From positions 15,688,526 through 15,752,525 of the forward strand of contig OY755247.1 of assembly GCA_963576725.1 (NCBI GenBank): DNA of 64,000 nt, in the 5' to 3' direction. Every line of letters begins with the position of its first letter. Position 1 is the first letter of the stretch. This DNA comes from Azorinus chamasolen (Eukaryota; Mollusca; Bivalvia; Cardiida; Solecurtidae). The position numbers were made by a program, and so were the translations under genes. The notes under the pieces are model-generated. The model worked only from the letters and a program-made list of their open reading frames with translations. It was not told where the DNA came from and searched no databases. This document shows positions 22,799 to 34,432 of the stretch, in pieces.

Positions 22799-23053
22799 TT
22801 GACCCTTTCCCTTATGAATATTCATGAAAGAAATAATGACACCATGAATATTTATGAGATTAATAAATCTTACAATAGCATATGAATATGGCCGGGGCAT
22901 TTTACTTCAAGCAGAAACTGTAGAATCGGGTCTATATCATACCATAAGTAAACAGAGCAGACCCTGATCAGATGGCTCCTATAGGAGCCATCTGATTTGG
23001 GTCTTCTCTGTTTGAAAATGCGTGACAATGCCTTTATATGACGGAAAGGGTCA
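22799..23053 (-). mobile_element. Family A/B MITE
   Basis: TTGACCCTTTCCCTTATGAA to GACGGAAAGGGTCAA; good hairpin, apex GGCTCCTATAGGAGCC. Confidence 0.8.
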
Positions 23054-23072
23054 AGCTAACACCATTCTCTTT

Positions 23073-23101
23073 GGTGGTCATATGAGAGAGGCTTTACTGT
23101 A
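23073..23101. mobile_element. Family D MITE, right terminus only
   Basis: GAGAGAGGCTTTACTGTA. Confidence 0.5.
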
Positions 23102-23438
23102 CATGCGACGTATTGATAATTCAGTAGTCTTTGGTTCATTTGATAATTGTCAGAGGAAAACAGTTGCAAAGTGTAGAACTAGATCAGGTCTGCACAATTA
23201 ATAACCAACCAGCAGCTATATCATCTTGTTCCTTACTCCTTCAAACAGGACAGACTGATCTGAGCCTACACTGTTTTTCAAATGATCTATTCCCGCTTTT
23301 TTCCTATACTGACCATTTATGAATAATGTGTTACAGTTTGTACATTTATTAGATTTGTGGCTACTTGATTTAAACACGATTGTGATATTTTTCATGTTGA
23401 ATAAATCCGTCCATTATTCATTTCTTTTGATGTTTTTT
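23102..23438. other. Unique intergenic stretch
   Basis: No gene or repeat could be assigned. It holds an ORF of 63 codons with no family features. Confidence 0.4.
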
Positions 23439-23686
23439 TTAACCCTTTACTCCATAAATACACCTTTCTACGCCTTTGCAAACATAGTAGACTCAGATCA
23501 GACGGCTCCTATAAGAGCCGTCTGATCAGGGTCTGCTCTGTTAGCTAACGATATAAAATGGATATGATTCTACAGTATCGGCCTTGGCCAAAACTTCATG
23601 TGGCCATGTGCTTTTATAACAATAAATCCAATTAATATTCATGATGTCATTATTTCTTACATGAATATCTATGAAGTAACGGGTTA
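23439..23686 (+). mobile_element. Family A MITE, full length
   Basis: TTAACCCTTTACTCCATAAA to GAAGTAACGGGTTAA; apex GGCTCCTATAAGAGCC. Confidence 0.85.
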
Positions 23687-23779
23687 AATCAGCTAACTCC
23701 TGTTACTTTCTTGAATATTCTGACACCCAGTTTCCCCTCTCTACCAGTTTGTAAAGCCAAATAAGCCACTGTTTTGATA

Positions 23780-23870
23780 AACTGGAAACAAAAGAAGCAA
23801 ATAGTGTAGACCTTGATCAAACAGGAGCATCTTGATCTGGGCGTGCACTATTTGCCGAAAGCACCTTTAC
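23780..23870. mobile_element. Hairpin fragment related to families G and H
   Basis: GCAAATAGTGTAGACCTTGAT pairs with ATCTGGGCGTGCACTATTTGC (each arm about 21 bases, 23799-23855); the GGCTCC apex is missing. Confidence 0.5.
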
Positions 23871-24093
23871 CCTTTCCTTTGTACAAATGCTTTTTCAAGC
23901 CTTTGCAGACAGAGTACACTCAGATCAGATTGCTCCTTTAGGAGCCGTCTGATCAGGGTATGCTGTGTTTGCCTATGAAATTATAATAGATCTGGCTTTA
24001 GTTTCTGACGGTGCCAACAATTTATGTGTACATATGCCATTACAAAAATTCAGGTTATAAATATTCATGACGTTTCAATAGGGAAAGGGTTAA
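23866..24093 (+). mobile_element. Family A/B MITE
   Basis: TTTACCCTTTCCTTTGTACA to ATAGGGAAAGGGTTAA. Confidence 0.75.
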
Positions 24094-24360
24094 CAGAAGC
24101 TAAGTTTGTTGCTCGTCTTCTGCAGTAAAACAACAAGAGGGCCAGAATGGCCCTGACATCGCTCACCAGACAATCGGGAGAGAAGATTTTCAAAGATTTC
24201 GCTATATATTTCTATAGAAAACTAGCCGGCCCTGGGGTGGGGCAAATTTTAATTCAGAAAGAATAAATTCATCTATAATTATGTTCAAAATTTCAGATAT
24301 TTTCATTACATCTTCATGAGTTCATATTATTATTCATCTTATCTTAAGATTGATGTACTT

Positions 24361-24608
24361 TTAACCCTTCCCCCGTTCTATGTTTATTCAAAATTTAAAT
24401 ACCTACTGAATATTCATGGACAAAATAGTTGTAATGAAATATGGAAAGTGGGACAGTATAGCCATTTTAGAAAGTAAAGAAACATATTTCAAATTCCATT
24501 GACAAACAGATCAAACCCTGATCAGACAGCTGCTATAGGAGGCGTCTGATTTGGGTCTGTTCTGTTTGCAAATGTATGAAAAGTCATTTATATGAGGGAA
24601 AGGCTTAA
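24361..24608 (-). mobile_element. Family B MITE inside the array element
   Basis: TTAACCCTTCCCCCGTTCTA to GAGGGAAAGGCTTAA. Confidence 0.85.
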
Positions 24609-24671
24609 GTAAACATATTATAAGTGCATGTATATTGTACACAAAATAAAAATAATTTAAGGCAATTTGCA

Positions 24672-24780
24672 CTATATTATATCATAAGCAAATACAGCAG
24701 ATTGATCAGATGGCTACTACATGAGCCATCTGATCTGGGTCTACTCTGTTTGCAAAGGAGTTTATGGAGTAAAGGGTTAA
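24672..24780 (-). mobile_element. Family A MITE, right half
   Basis: Hairpin plus GGAGTAAAGGGTTAA; left half missing. Confidence 0.7.
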
Positions 24781-24959
24781 TTGTTCTATTTACAGGTCAG
24801 ATCTAATTTGCAACTGCCATTATCCAGAAGGGAGGCAATCCAGTTGTAATCAAAAAGTGTGAAAGGGAGATGTATGCTTAAAATAGCCAGCTAAAAATAG
24901 ACACTGCCCTCCAAGATGCAATAGAACACTTGAATTTGTATTAAGCTGAACTTCACAGC

Positions 24960-25045
24960 AGATACATTTATAGGATATATATTGATAGCTGGCAGCTTGA
25001 TGCAGGGCATAGATATGGAAAAAAGCTTTAAGAGCTTTCTGCATT
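24960..25045. mobile_element. Family D-like central fragment
   Basis: GCAGCTTGATGCAGGGC and AAAAGCTTTAAGAGCTTTCTGC. Confidence 0.4.
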
Positions 25046-25828
25046 TTGAGTATTATCCACATAGTTTTCTCAATCTAAAATGAGTGTGTGTAATTTGTCT
25101 AAACACAATTTCTACTCTACTGATCAGGCTAAGGGTGATTACCAATACACTCCCAATGGCCAGCTAGTCCTATCAGAGCACTGGCTTATCTCTGAATATG
25201 GGGGAAAACTTTAACCTGTAGAACCTTTAGACTGTAGTTTCTGATGTGAAAAGTTTATATACACAGGGCAGGGCCAATTTAAACTTAGAACTATGATATT
25301 AACAAAACTCATAAAGGTATGCCAAGTTAATCTATACAACACATATCTAAGCTCTGGGACATGTAGTTTTGACAAGTTTCAAAGTTTTTCCTATGCATAT
25401 ACATATAGTTATCCCATGGGCTGTTTAAGCAGTCAACTACAAAACACTGTCAATCCCTGGGGTGGGGCCAATTTTGACCCTAGGGGCATAATTTATATAA
25501 CTTTTGTAGAACACCTGAAGTTGAAGCTATGTGCCAAATATGAAAGCTGAGAACCTTCTAGTTTGAGAGGAGAAGAATTTCAAAGTTTTCACTATATGTT
25601 TCTATTGAAAACCCCTGGGGCAGGGCAAATTTTGACCCCAGGGGTATAATTTATATAACTTTTGTAGAGGACCTACAGATGATGCTATGTACCAAAGATG
25701 AAAGCTGAGAACCCTGTAGATTCAGAGGAGAAGATTTTTAAAGGTTGAAATTGTTGACGCCCGACGACGGACATCAGGCGATCACAAAAGCTCACCCTGA
25801 GCACAAAAGTGCTCTGGTGAGCTAAAAA

Positions 25829-26163
25829 CAGAGCAACAGATCAGATATAGGTACATACTCAAATAGTAAATCATCCTTTCTCAACCAAACCCTATGCTGT
25901 GACTACAGTAAAACCTCTCTATAACAGTCACTAAATTGTGTTAATTACATGTAGTTGGTATTTAGGGCAGGTGACTGCTTAAAGCAAGGTGAAAGTAAGC
26001 AGCCACCTGCCTATTACACAAAATACTTGATGTACTTTAGTGGCCGTTATAGAGAGGTTTCACTGTACTCTTTAGAATCATCTCGAAAAGAGTGGTCACA
26101 ACTTTAGGTTTTGAGGAGAAAACGCTAAACTGTTTTAATTTACACATCTTATCTGGACCTCTG
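25829..26163 (-). mobile_element. Family E MITE split by a family D MITE
   Basis: CAGAGCAACAGATCAGATA at the left, CTTATCTGGACCTCTG at the right; D is inserted at the GTGAC of the first arm. Confidence 0.85.
25916..26065. mobile_element. Family D MITE nested in E, TA duplication
   Basis: TA|CAGTAAAACCTCTCTATAAC ... AGAGAGGTTTCACTG|TA. The GCTCC apex is deleted (AAAGTAAGCAGCCACC). Confidence 0.85.
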
Positions 26164-26206
26164 AATAGAACCTCTTTAGGATGGCCACTTGGAGAATCGG
26201 ATCTTT

Positions 26207-26325
26207 TGCCCCTTACTCTACAAGAGTGCCTTTCGATGCCTTTGCAAACAGAGCAGACTCAGATCAGACAGCTCCTCTAGGAGTCATCTGATCAGGGTCT
26301 GCTCTGTTATAGATCTGGTCAGGAA
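26207..26325 (+). mobile_element. Family A MITE fragment
   Basis: Hairpin with apex CAGCTCCTCTAGGAGTC; left end decayed. Confidence 0.6.
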
Positions 26326-26404
26326 TTCACCCAACACATACCGACAGATCAATGGACTAACATATTGATAGACAATGGAGATTGGATCCTTGTATCCTGA
26401 TGGC

Positions 26405-26480
26405 TTAACCCTTTACTCCATAAATATGCATTTCTACCACTTTGCAAACAGGGTAGACCCAATTCAGGTAGCTCCAGTCT
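26405..26480 (+). mobile_element. Family A MITE, left end
   Basis: TTAACCCTTTACTCCATAAA and the start of the first arm, broken by unrelated repeat DNA. Confidence 0.65.
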
Positions 26481-26544
26481 CTATATAAAATCAGTCCTGG
26501 TATCAGATTTTTCCCCGTCTTTGTTCCTGTTTCTGTACAGTGTC

Positions 26545-26732
26545 GGACAGGATGAAGAGACAGCCAGAGACCTAACCACAGATCTTGAAATTGGCCTAGA
26601 AGTTTTTCTTTTCGGATGCCATGGCAACCAGTTTTATAGATTTCAATACTTTGAACAAAAATCAAAGACCTCACAAGGAACAGTTTCTGTGAACATTGGC
26701 CACAATTGGCTCAGGTGTTTTCGAGGTGTTGT
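26545..26732. repeat. Fragment of the interspersed repeat also found at 28830-29640
   Basis: The shared words TTTTGGATGCCATGGCAACC and TTTCAATACTTTGAACAAAA suggest a piece of a long molluscan interspersed repeat. The reading frame across it shows no known domain. Confidence 0.4.
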
Positions 26733-26969
26733 TTAACCCTTTACTCCATGAATATTCATGTAAGAAGTTATGACATCATGAATATTAATTACATTAATTT
26801 TTAAAATGGCATATTAAACACCTGAAATTTTTTAGAAAGAAACTATAGAATCAAATCTATATCATTCCATAAGCAAACAGAGCAGACCCTGATCAGACAG
26901 CTCCTACAGAAGCCATCCGATCTGGGTCTACTCTGTTTGCAAAGGTGTATTTATTGAATAAAGGGTTAA
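26733..26969 (-). mobile_element. Family A MITE, full length
   Basis: TTAACCCTTTACTCCATGAA to GAATAAAGGGTTAA; hairpin at 26875-26940. Confidence 0.85.
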
Positions 26970-27060
26970 GTAAATTGTTGATGACGACAACACATTATGG
27001 ATGACAATGGACACAGCACTGTCAAAATAACCCAACATAAGCAGTTTGTGCTCCAATGAG

Positions 27061-28816
27061 ACAACAAGAGTACCGCATACGGTACATAATACGCCCACTT
27101 GCAAACTTTCTCTGATTCAACATGCCTTATAAGTGTTGACATTTTCTAATCTGTGCTTCAGATCTTGATTTCCATATTAAGGTGATACTATTTTTTAAAG
27201 AAATGAAGTGAATATCTTATTAAATAAAAAAGTTACAGCTAATCCTCATTTTTGCAGATTTTTGTAAAGTGCAACGGCCATAACTCTGTAAAGACAAACT
27301 GAATGAACCTCAAAATAAACTCAGCTTCAAATTTTGTTGCTTAAAACATTTGTGTTAAGTTTCATTATATCAGTTTAATAGTTTTCCCAGAAAACAACAG
27401 ACAAACTAAAAGTTGACCAACAAAGCAACAAACACACAAAGTTCAAGGACCATAACTTTAGAATAAAATGACATATCAAAACCCCCGTAATATATGTGAA
27501 AATTCACATTAAGGTTTAACCATATAAAAAAATTGAAGTAAATATCATTTCAAATGAAAAAGTTATGGCCATCCTCATATTTGCATAGATTTGCATTATT
27601 TTTTTAAGTGCAAGGGCCATAACTCCGAAACAACAAATCAAATGATCCTCAGAATCGAATTAGCTTCAGGTCTTGATGCATTAAACATGTGTATGAAGTT
27701 TCATTAATATCTGTCAAACAGTTTTGCCAGAAAACAGCGGACAAACTATATGCATATATTTACATTATTTTTTTTAAGTAAAAGGGCCATAACTCCGAAA
27801 CGACAAATCAAATAAACCTCAAAATCGACTCAGCATCAGATCTTGATGCATTAAACATTTTTGTGAAGTTTCATTAATATCTCTCAAATAGTTTTCCCAG
27901 AAAACAGCAGACAAACTATTTGCATGCATTTGCATTATTTTTTAAGGACAAGGGCCATAACTCTGAAACGAAAAATCAAATGATCCTCAGAATCGACTCA
28001 GTTTCAGATCTTGATGCATTAAACATTTGTGTGAAGTTTCATTAATATCTCTCAAATAGTTTTCCTAGAAAACAGTGGACAAACTATTTGCATGTATTTG
28101 CATTATTTTTTAAATACAAGGGCCATAACTCCGAAACGACAAATCAAATGAACCTTAGAGTTAACTCAGCTTCAGATCTTGATGCATTAAACATTTGTGT
28201 GAAGTTTCATTAATATCTCTCAAATAGTTTTTTCCAGAAAACAGCGGACAAACTATTTGCATATTTTTAAGGACAATGGCCATAACTCTGAAATGAAAAA
28301 TCAAATGAACCTCAGAATCAACTCAGCTTCAGATCTTGATGCATTAAACATTTGTGTGAAGTTTCATTAATATCAGTCATATAGTTTCCCCAGAAAACAG
28401 CGGACAAACTATTTGCATGTATTTGCATTATTTTTTTTAAGTAAAAGGGCCATAACTCAGAAACGACAAATCAAATGAACCCCAGAATCGACTCAGCTTC
28501 AGATCTTGATGCATTAAACATTTGTGTGAAGTTTCATTAATATCTCTCAAACAGTTTTCCCAGAAAACAGCGGACAAACTATTTGCATATTTTTTAGGAC
28601 AAGGGCCATAACTCTGAAATGAAGAATCAAATGAACCTCAGAATTAACTCAGCTTCAGATCTTGATGCATTAAACATTTGTGTTAAGTTTCATTAATATC
28701 TGTCAAATAGTTTTCCCAGAAAATAGTGGACAAACAAAATGTTTACGGACGAACGAACGAACGGACGGACGGACGGACAGGGCCATGACCACCTTTATTA
28801 GGTGGGCGTATAAAAA
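27061..28816. mobile_element. Pearl/Helentron-like array element, about 9 core repeats of ~165 bp
   Basis: Opens with the palindrome GTACCGCATACGGTAC and TAATACGCCCAC; closes with GTGGGCGTATAA. Between them are about nine copies of a core marked by GGCCATAACTC, CTTGATGCATTAAAC, GAAGTTTCATTAATATCT and CCAGAAAACAGCGGACAAAC. A short GAACGAACGGACGGACGGAC microsatellite follows (28748-28780). Structure (inverted ends, core array, GACGGAC tract) matches the pearl class of bivalve non-autonomous elements. No coding capacity. Confidence 0.8.
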
Positions 28817-28829
28817 TTAAACATTGTAC

Positions 28830-29640
28830 AGGGAACAATTCTGTCCAATTATTTGGAAATCTGGCCCATTGGTTTCAGAGGAAACCCGCTTCTGGAAGCC
28901 AGGTGTTTTTTTAACCAATCAAGATATTCTAAGCATTCTTGGTACAAATTCACTCAAGGAAAATTTCTATTCAAAATTGGGCCATTGACTTCAAAGGAGA
29001 TTTTCACAATTTTCTATATAGCCATGCATATGGAAAACTAGCTCCGGACCTGGAAGCCATTTTTTAACCAATCAAGATAATCTAAACAAATTATTTTGAA
29101 GTTGGGCCAGTGGTTGTAGAAAACTAAACTTTTAAAGATTTTCCTTTTGGATGCCATAGCAACCAGTTATGTATAGAATGGAATTCTTTCAACATCTTTA
29201 AATAAAGACAATGAGGCACATTTCTGTAAATTTAAACATCTTCCTATCAGTGGTTTAAGAGATGGTTATTTTAGCCTAGTTATAATCCAGAAAACAAATG
29301 TCCATTTTCAAGTAACACTGACCTTTGACCTTCATCTGACACAGTATCCCAAAGTATGTCTCCATGCAAGTTATATACATACCAAGTTTCATTGGAATAT
29401 CTCTTTCCTTACTCATTCATGGAATATCTCATTCCTTATAAGTTATTGTCCAGAAACTAATTTGCCTTTTTCTAATGACCTTGACCTGACCCTAAATGAA
29501 ATCCAAACCTTTATCTCATGCAAGCTATATACATACCAAGTTTCACTGACATATCTAAAACCTTACTAATGTTATCATCCGGAAACGAAAGTTTGATGCC
29601 ACCCACCTGCCTGCATGCTCTCCCACCGACGTACGCCATT
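28830..29640. repeat. Diverged interspersed repeat, pearl-like
   Basis: Two loose repeats of TTTTTAACCAATCAAGATA and several ACATACCAAGTTTCA blocks, ending near CACCGACGTACGCCATTCTG. Probably an old array element without a microsatellite; ends not defined. Confidence 0.45.
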
Positions 29641-29831
29641 CTGATAACCAAAATTTTTCTAGGGAAAAAAAAATGGTAAAAAACCAAAAACCTTCATTCT
29701 TTAATGTGACTTATGTACAGCACCATTGCACAATGGAAAGATTTCACTTTATGAAATGAAAACAATACAATTTGAATTTTCATATTTTTTTAATTATTCG
29801 TAACAGCTTGTTATATTTCTGATACACTGAT

Positions 29832-30247
29832 TTAAACCCTTTCCCTGTTCAATATGCATGTAAGAAATAATGACACCATGAATACTTCATAGCTGAATTT
29901 TTTTAATGTAAAATTTTCAAGGGATTTTTTATGAAAAAAAAACAATAGAATCAGGGTCCATGCTTATAAAGCTTTTAGCTGAGTCTGAGTTTCGTTCTCA
30001 AGCTTTTGATTGGTCAGATTTGAGTTCTCAAGCTTTTGATTGGTCAGATTTGAGCCAGAGGCTCAAATCTGACCAATCAAAAGCTTGAGAACGTACTCAG
30101 ACTCAACTAAAAGTTTTATAAGCAGGGACCCAGATCTATATCATGTCGTTAGCAAACAGACCAGACCCTGATCAGAAGAAGAGCCATCCGATCTGGGTTT
30201 ACTCTGATTGCAAAGGCATTGAAAGGCCTACCTATGGAGGAAAGAAA
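29832..30247 (-). mobile_element. Family A/B MITE split by a foldback palindrome
   Basis: TTAAACCCTTTCCCTGTTCA at the left and GGAGGAAAGAAA at the right; interrupted at 29961-30124. Confidence 0.7.
29961..30124. mobile_element. Foldback palindrome element (TGCTTATAAAGCTTTT family)
   Basis: Arms TGCTTATAAAGCTTTTAG...CTGAGTCTGAG and CTCAGACTCAACTAAAAG...TTATAAGCA meet at GAGCCAGAGGCTC (about 30051). The left arm holds two copies of a 31-bp unit (CAAGCTTTTGATTGGTCAG), the right arm one. A related copy is at 39695. Confidence 0.8.
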
Positions 30248-30499
30248 TCTAGGCAAGAACTTTTTAATCTTATCTTGTTGGTTCTTGTAAGAATCACATC
30301 TCTATGGCAATAGAAACATCAATAACTCAGTATACCCATCTAAAGCTTTGACTAAGGGTGGGATCACTAAACACTTGTGTGAACTTGTACACCAGTAACA
30401 AACAGACCTGTCAAACAATACAACCAATTTCGGCAGAAAATGGCAGTCTTTTGATACTGTTTGGCAGAAAGTACTGCTGAGAGCCAAAGAACTGTGTCT

Positions 30500-31160
30500 G
30501 TTGAAAACTGGGAAAGTCAGTGAAACCATTACTCATCCTGAAACTGATGAACGGGCGAGAAATTTGCCAACTGATTCAAACGTTTTTGAAACAAAGGGGA
30601 AATCCATCTATTACGTCACAATGGGATGCTGAATCTGCAGCATCGGATATAAACATACCCACATCAGAATGAGGCCATCTAGTCATGGGCGGAATTGACG
30701 TTGCCACTGCTTTATGGGATAGACTTTCCAAAATGGAGGACAAAATAGAACAAACGAATCCACAACATGTTGACATTTTGTCCAAAGTGATATTAAATAT
30801 AGCTCAGTTACAGAAAAAAATGGACAAACAGCCGACAGCTAATATAATTTGTCCGTCTGATGACATATCGCAGCTTGACATCACTTAATCTTCTCGAGAT
30901 CGGTATGAGAGTACCAACAATTTGGACCAGCTAATGAAAGGTCAAAGTGAAAGTAGAACTTTTATGATGATTTAGAGGAAAGTTATAAGGAGGAGGTCAA
31001 GTCTGGACCAGAAGTGAGTGAGTGAGTTGGGGTTTACATCCGACCAACAGTATTTCAGTTATTTGCAGACCAGAAGTCAACGATAAATTGGCAGAGTTTG
31101 TCATTAACACTGTAGACAAATGTCTTGGTGATGACACATTCAAAGATCTGGAAACAAAAT
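30500..31160 (+). pseudogene. Gag-like remnant of a tyrosine-recombinase retroelement
   Basis: An open stretch at 30685-30888 encodes a helical, charged peptide (DRLSKMEDKIEQTNP, LQKKMDKQPTA) like the coiled-coil start of retroelement gag proteins. Upstream in the same frame is ETFLKQRGN-like coding DNA broken by a stop at about 30670. Assignment is by position ahead of the recombinase at 32.3 kb and is tentative. Confidence 0.4.
31009..31066. repeat. Possible SINE-like fragment
   Basis: GTGAGTGAGTTGGGGTTTAC and CAGTATTTCAGTTATTTG resemble a common molluscan SINE body. Short and uncertain. Confidence 0.3.
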
Positions 31161-31166
31161 AATTAA

Positions 31167-31417
31167 TTAACCCTTTCCCACGTATAAACGTGTTTTCACA
31201 CATTTTCAAACAGAGTAGACCCAGATCAGACGGCTCCTAGAGGAGCCGTCTGATCAGGGTCTGCTCTGTTTGCTAATAGAATTTGAAAGATCTGTTTCTT
31301 TGCTTTCTAAAATGTATACAATGCTCCACCTTTCATATTTATTTATAACTAATTTGTTAATGAATATTCAGTATGTATTGAAATTTGTGCTAAATCGTAG
31401 AACAGGGAAAGGGTTAA
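31167..31417 (+). mobile_element. Family B MITE inserted in the gag-like remnant
   Basis: TTAACCCTTTCCCACGTATA to CAGGGAAAGGGTTAA; apex GGCTCCTAGAGGAGCC. It separates the coiled-coil part from the zinc-knuckle part. Confidence 0.9.
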
Positions 31418-31850
31418 ACCTACGTGATCTGCAGATCTTGCCATGCAAACTTGCCAGAAATATATGGGGATGGCAATGGTTTCATACACTCACTCTGTCT
31501 CTGGAAACAGTAATGCAGGATTGGAATGCAAACAGCATCAAAGACATGTTGAAAGACACATTTGGAATTCTGAATGATCTGCTGGGAGACAAGAATCAGG
31601 ACACGATCCTGGAGGAGGTGTTTCAGTTAATTGATGCAAAGGAGGCAGGCAGGCGATCTGCATCAAGACTCCTCGACACCCATACCGTGGAAGCTGTTAG
31701 CAGCTCGTATAAAAAGTACAGGAATAACAGCAAGAAAGACAAACAAGAAATATGTGGCTACTGTGGCAAAAGAGGACGTGGAAAAAATGCATCCACTGGT
31801 GTACGGCATCATGAATGCTCAGCATATGACCATCTCTGCTACTTAATTTG
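31418..31850 (+). pseudogene. Gag-like remnant with a zinc-knuckle-like motif
   Basis: Open frame after the MITE encodes a helical segment (SLETVMQDWNANSIKDML) and a Cys/His motif CGYCGKRGRGKN...HHEC at about 31750-31825, then stops. Probably the second half of the gag-like protein begun at 30.5 kb. The function is inferred from the motif and neighbourhood. Confidence 0.5.
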
Positions 31851-31854
31851 TTTG

Positions 31855-32080
31855 TGTTGATTAACGTCCATTTCTGCTCTATATGGGTTAATTGGATGCC
31901 CCAGAGAGAGGGGAGAGGATACAGAGAAACCCGGGTGCGATGCCCTACTCTTATTATCGACTGAGTTTCTCTGGTTCTTTCAGATGCCTAGTGTAAAGCA
32001 CTGATACATCGGACCTCAGTTTATAGTCTTGTCCGAAGGACTTGGTCCGGCGGGGCTGCGACATAGTCAGATCTGCATTT
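31855..32080. repeat. Unidentified insertion between gag-like and recombinase parts
   Basis: Non-coding, GC-richer than its surroundings, with TTTGTGTTGATTAACGTCC at the start and GGACTTGGTCCGGCGGGGCT near the end. Possibly a SINE; no tRNA-like boxes confirmed. Confidence 0.3.
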
Positions 32081-32342
32081 AAATACATTGCATTGTATAT
32101 TAGATAAGTATATTACAGCTTACTTAATTGTAAAGTAAGCATGGTTATTTTAGCAGAATAGCTTGATCAAGGGAGTTAACCCAATTTGAAAATAAGTAAT
32201 AAATATACACGGTTGTCTCCGTTGGATCATGGAATAGTTCCGCAACAGGAAGTGAGTAATTTCCCTTTCCATTGGAACCATTCCTGGAGTCAGCAGCTGT
32301 AAAAATCGTATCTAGAGAAATCTTTTACCATCAAGAACTATC

Positions 32343-33480
32343 ATGCCTAGAAAAAGAGGCACAAGGGCTAAAAAGAGGCAGATGGAGTTTCAGGACAGTG
32401 ACACTATGCCAGCTAAGCTGCTAAAGAGTGGGGAGGCTGAGAATTCACAGGAAATTGAGAGGATCAACCTTCTGGAAAGCCATGAGGCTGATGACATTAA
32501 TGTGAACAAAGAAAAAGATGGACCGATTCAGAAAGCTAGCGCCAGAAGCAGAACCCAAACCTTGCACCGTACCAAACAAGCTATGGGCAATATTCAAAGA
32601 ACAGCTGTTCAGTTGATACAGACGAGTCTTTCAAATAATACTAGACAGGCAGTATCGAACCATCTATGCCTTGCCACAACTGTGGCCTATACCAATTAAC
32701 CATGTCATGACATATATTGCATACTGCTTTGAAAAGAGCTACGCCCGTCCACAATCCGCCTTTACATGTCGGGTCTCAGTTTCATACATAAACTTCATGG
32801 CCATTACGATCCATTTGAGGTGTTTGTTATTCAAAAGATGCTTGAGGGTTGTAAACGTTTACGCAGAACAAAGGACTTCAGGGTGTCAGTGACGCATGAT
32901 ATGCTGAATAAATTATGCAGCTCTCTACAGTATGAAGTATGTTCCTCACAGTATGAAGTGTCTTTATTTAAGACTGTATTTTCCTTGGCATATTTTGGTC
33001 TGTTTAGGGTTAGTGAGCTAGTAGTATACTCCCAGTCTGATATACAGAGAGCACTGAGGAAGTCAGACGTAGAGCTAGAACGCAAGGCAAAGGCAATTCT
33101 GGTGTCTTTACGCATTACAAAAACAAATCAAGTTGGAAAACCCATAGTCATTAGAACATCTAACACTTTAGAATCCCAGCACTGCATAGAATTGGTCCAG
33201 AATTACATGCTTATCAGACCTAGAAATGCATTAAACATTTTCTGCCATAACAATTCACAACCACTAACAAGATAACAATTTTCTACAGTGCTTCAGAAGG
33301 CTTGCAATCATGCAGGTCTTGGCAGCCTTACAGTCAAGTCTCATAGTTTTCGCATTGGTAGGGCAACTGATTTAGCGAAACAAGGTTACTCTGAAGATAC
33401 AATTAAGCTCATGGGTCGCTGGTCATCAAATGCATATGCTCGATATATTGGACTTTTAAGTTCCCAGTCAAAAGCCTTGT
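32343..33480 (+). pseudogene. Tyrosine recombinase (Ngaro/DIRS- or Crypton-like), frameshifted
   Basis: The protein starts with a basic tail (MPRKRGTRAKKRQ, 32343). It has a SAM-like core-binding region around 32690-32900 in shifted frames and the catalytic domain from 32766 to 33275 and 33288 to 33480. Family signatures: FGLFRVSEL (first catalytic Arg, about 33010), HSFRIGR (His-x-x-Arg, 33342-33353), GRWSSNAY and the candidate nucleophile Tyr in ARYIG (33444-33446). Stops at 32697 and 33273 and at least one frameshift make it a pseudogene. These enzymes integrate DIRS/Ngaro and Crypton elements. No reverse transcriptase lies next to it, so the order is uncertain. Confidence 0.8.
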
Positions 33481-33497
33481 TATATATAAGGTTCCAT

Positions 33498-34030
33498 TTT
33501 TTACAGACATATGGATCATTGGGGATTCAATCATACGGTGGACAGGTTGACAGTTTCGGCAGAGATCCAGGACAAGTTTCTTAGATCTAAGCATAACCTG
33601 GGATGGCTTCAGTGGCTTCAGAGTTGAGGGTTTGCATTCAAAACTGCAATATGGACTAATTCAAGGCAAGGACCCACACCCACAACAATATCACTGGCAC
33701 AAATCAAGGAAAGATTGTACGCTTAATCAAAAAAGAACTCTCATACTTATTTTCAAAACTCTTTAGTGGTGTGGATCATGATCTTGCCAAGGGTGTCATT
33801 GGGTCATGGGAATCCATCAGATAGCTATAATAAGGCCATGAACCACAAACGTCAGTCTATTAATCGTGAAATTGCAAATTTCATGCTACTTCACCCAAAG
33901 GGCAGAGTACTGAATTTAAAATCGATAGACAGGACAACTACAGGTTTTTTTCCATACGGACCATGTCCACTGTGGGAAAGGAAATGTTCATTTTAGGCCT
34001 TGGGGAAGCTATCAAATATTTTCTAGTTGA
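33498..34030 (+). pseudogene. SGNH/GDSL hydrolase remnant downstream of the recombinase
   Basis: Shifted frames show IWIIGDSII (block I, nucleophile Ser of the GDS motif, about 33512), a WDGFSGFRVEGL stretch (about 33600) and, near 33770-34010, INREIANFML, RVLNLKSIDR and a TDHVH-like block with the Asp-x-x-His typical of the last SGNH block. Some Ngaro-type YR elements are known to carry such a hydrolase after the recombinase, which fits the order here. Multiple frameshifts and stops. Confidence 0.6.
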
Positions 34031-34432
34031 CGAAACCATTACATATTTTGAGCACTAACAATAAGCCCATAATTTTGGGGGACAAACTATATGTTTGTTG
34101 TGGCGGAAAATTCTGGGCTGCTGGGGATTGGATGGTGTCATGCAAAATAATAGACTAAAATGTTTAGATATGAAATGGAAGTAGCATTATTGCAACCTTT
34201 TAATTAGATAGGATATGACTGGCTTTCCCTTTTTTATGGCACATAGAATACATTGTATTCCTTGTTGAGGACCAATTCTGGGGAGTGCTTTTCTTGAAAA
34301 GCTGGGTCCGCTTGGAACAGGTGGACCCAGCTGGAGACATAAAATGGAAAGAATAACGGAGGAATGGAGACAGGAGATTTACAATTGGAGACTAAAAATA
34401 GCAGAGGGAGACTTATTATTCTCGAAATCTGA
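34031..34432. other. Non-coding tail of the recombinase element or intergenic
   Basis: No ORF or known repeat. GGAGACAGGAGATTTACAAT and later AATTGGAGACATATG (35782) share a loose TTGGAGA repeat on both sides of the array element at 34433, so that element probably inserted here. Confidence 0.35.

Larger units (their letters stand above)
24132..25828. mobile_element. Pearl/Helentron-like array element (GGGCC type), interrupted
   Basis: Starts ACAAGAGGGCCAGAATGGCC with subterminal CGCTCACCAGA; ends in a hairpin (GCTCACCCTGAG...CTCTGGTGAGC) followed by TAAAAA. Inside are about 170-bp repeats (CCTGGGG, GGGGCATAATTTATATAAC). It has been opened by a B and an A MITE and other DNA at 24361-25100, so the two parts could be one element or two. 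Confidence 0.65.

Noticed and set aside
27061..28816. CRISPR-like regular repeats
   Set aside because: Units of ~165 bp with no spacer pattern, in a eukaryotic setting; explained as a pearl-like core array. The other arrays likewise.
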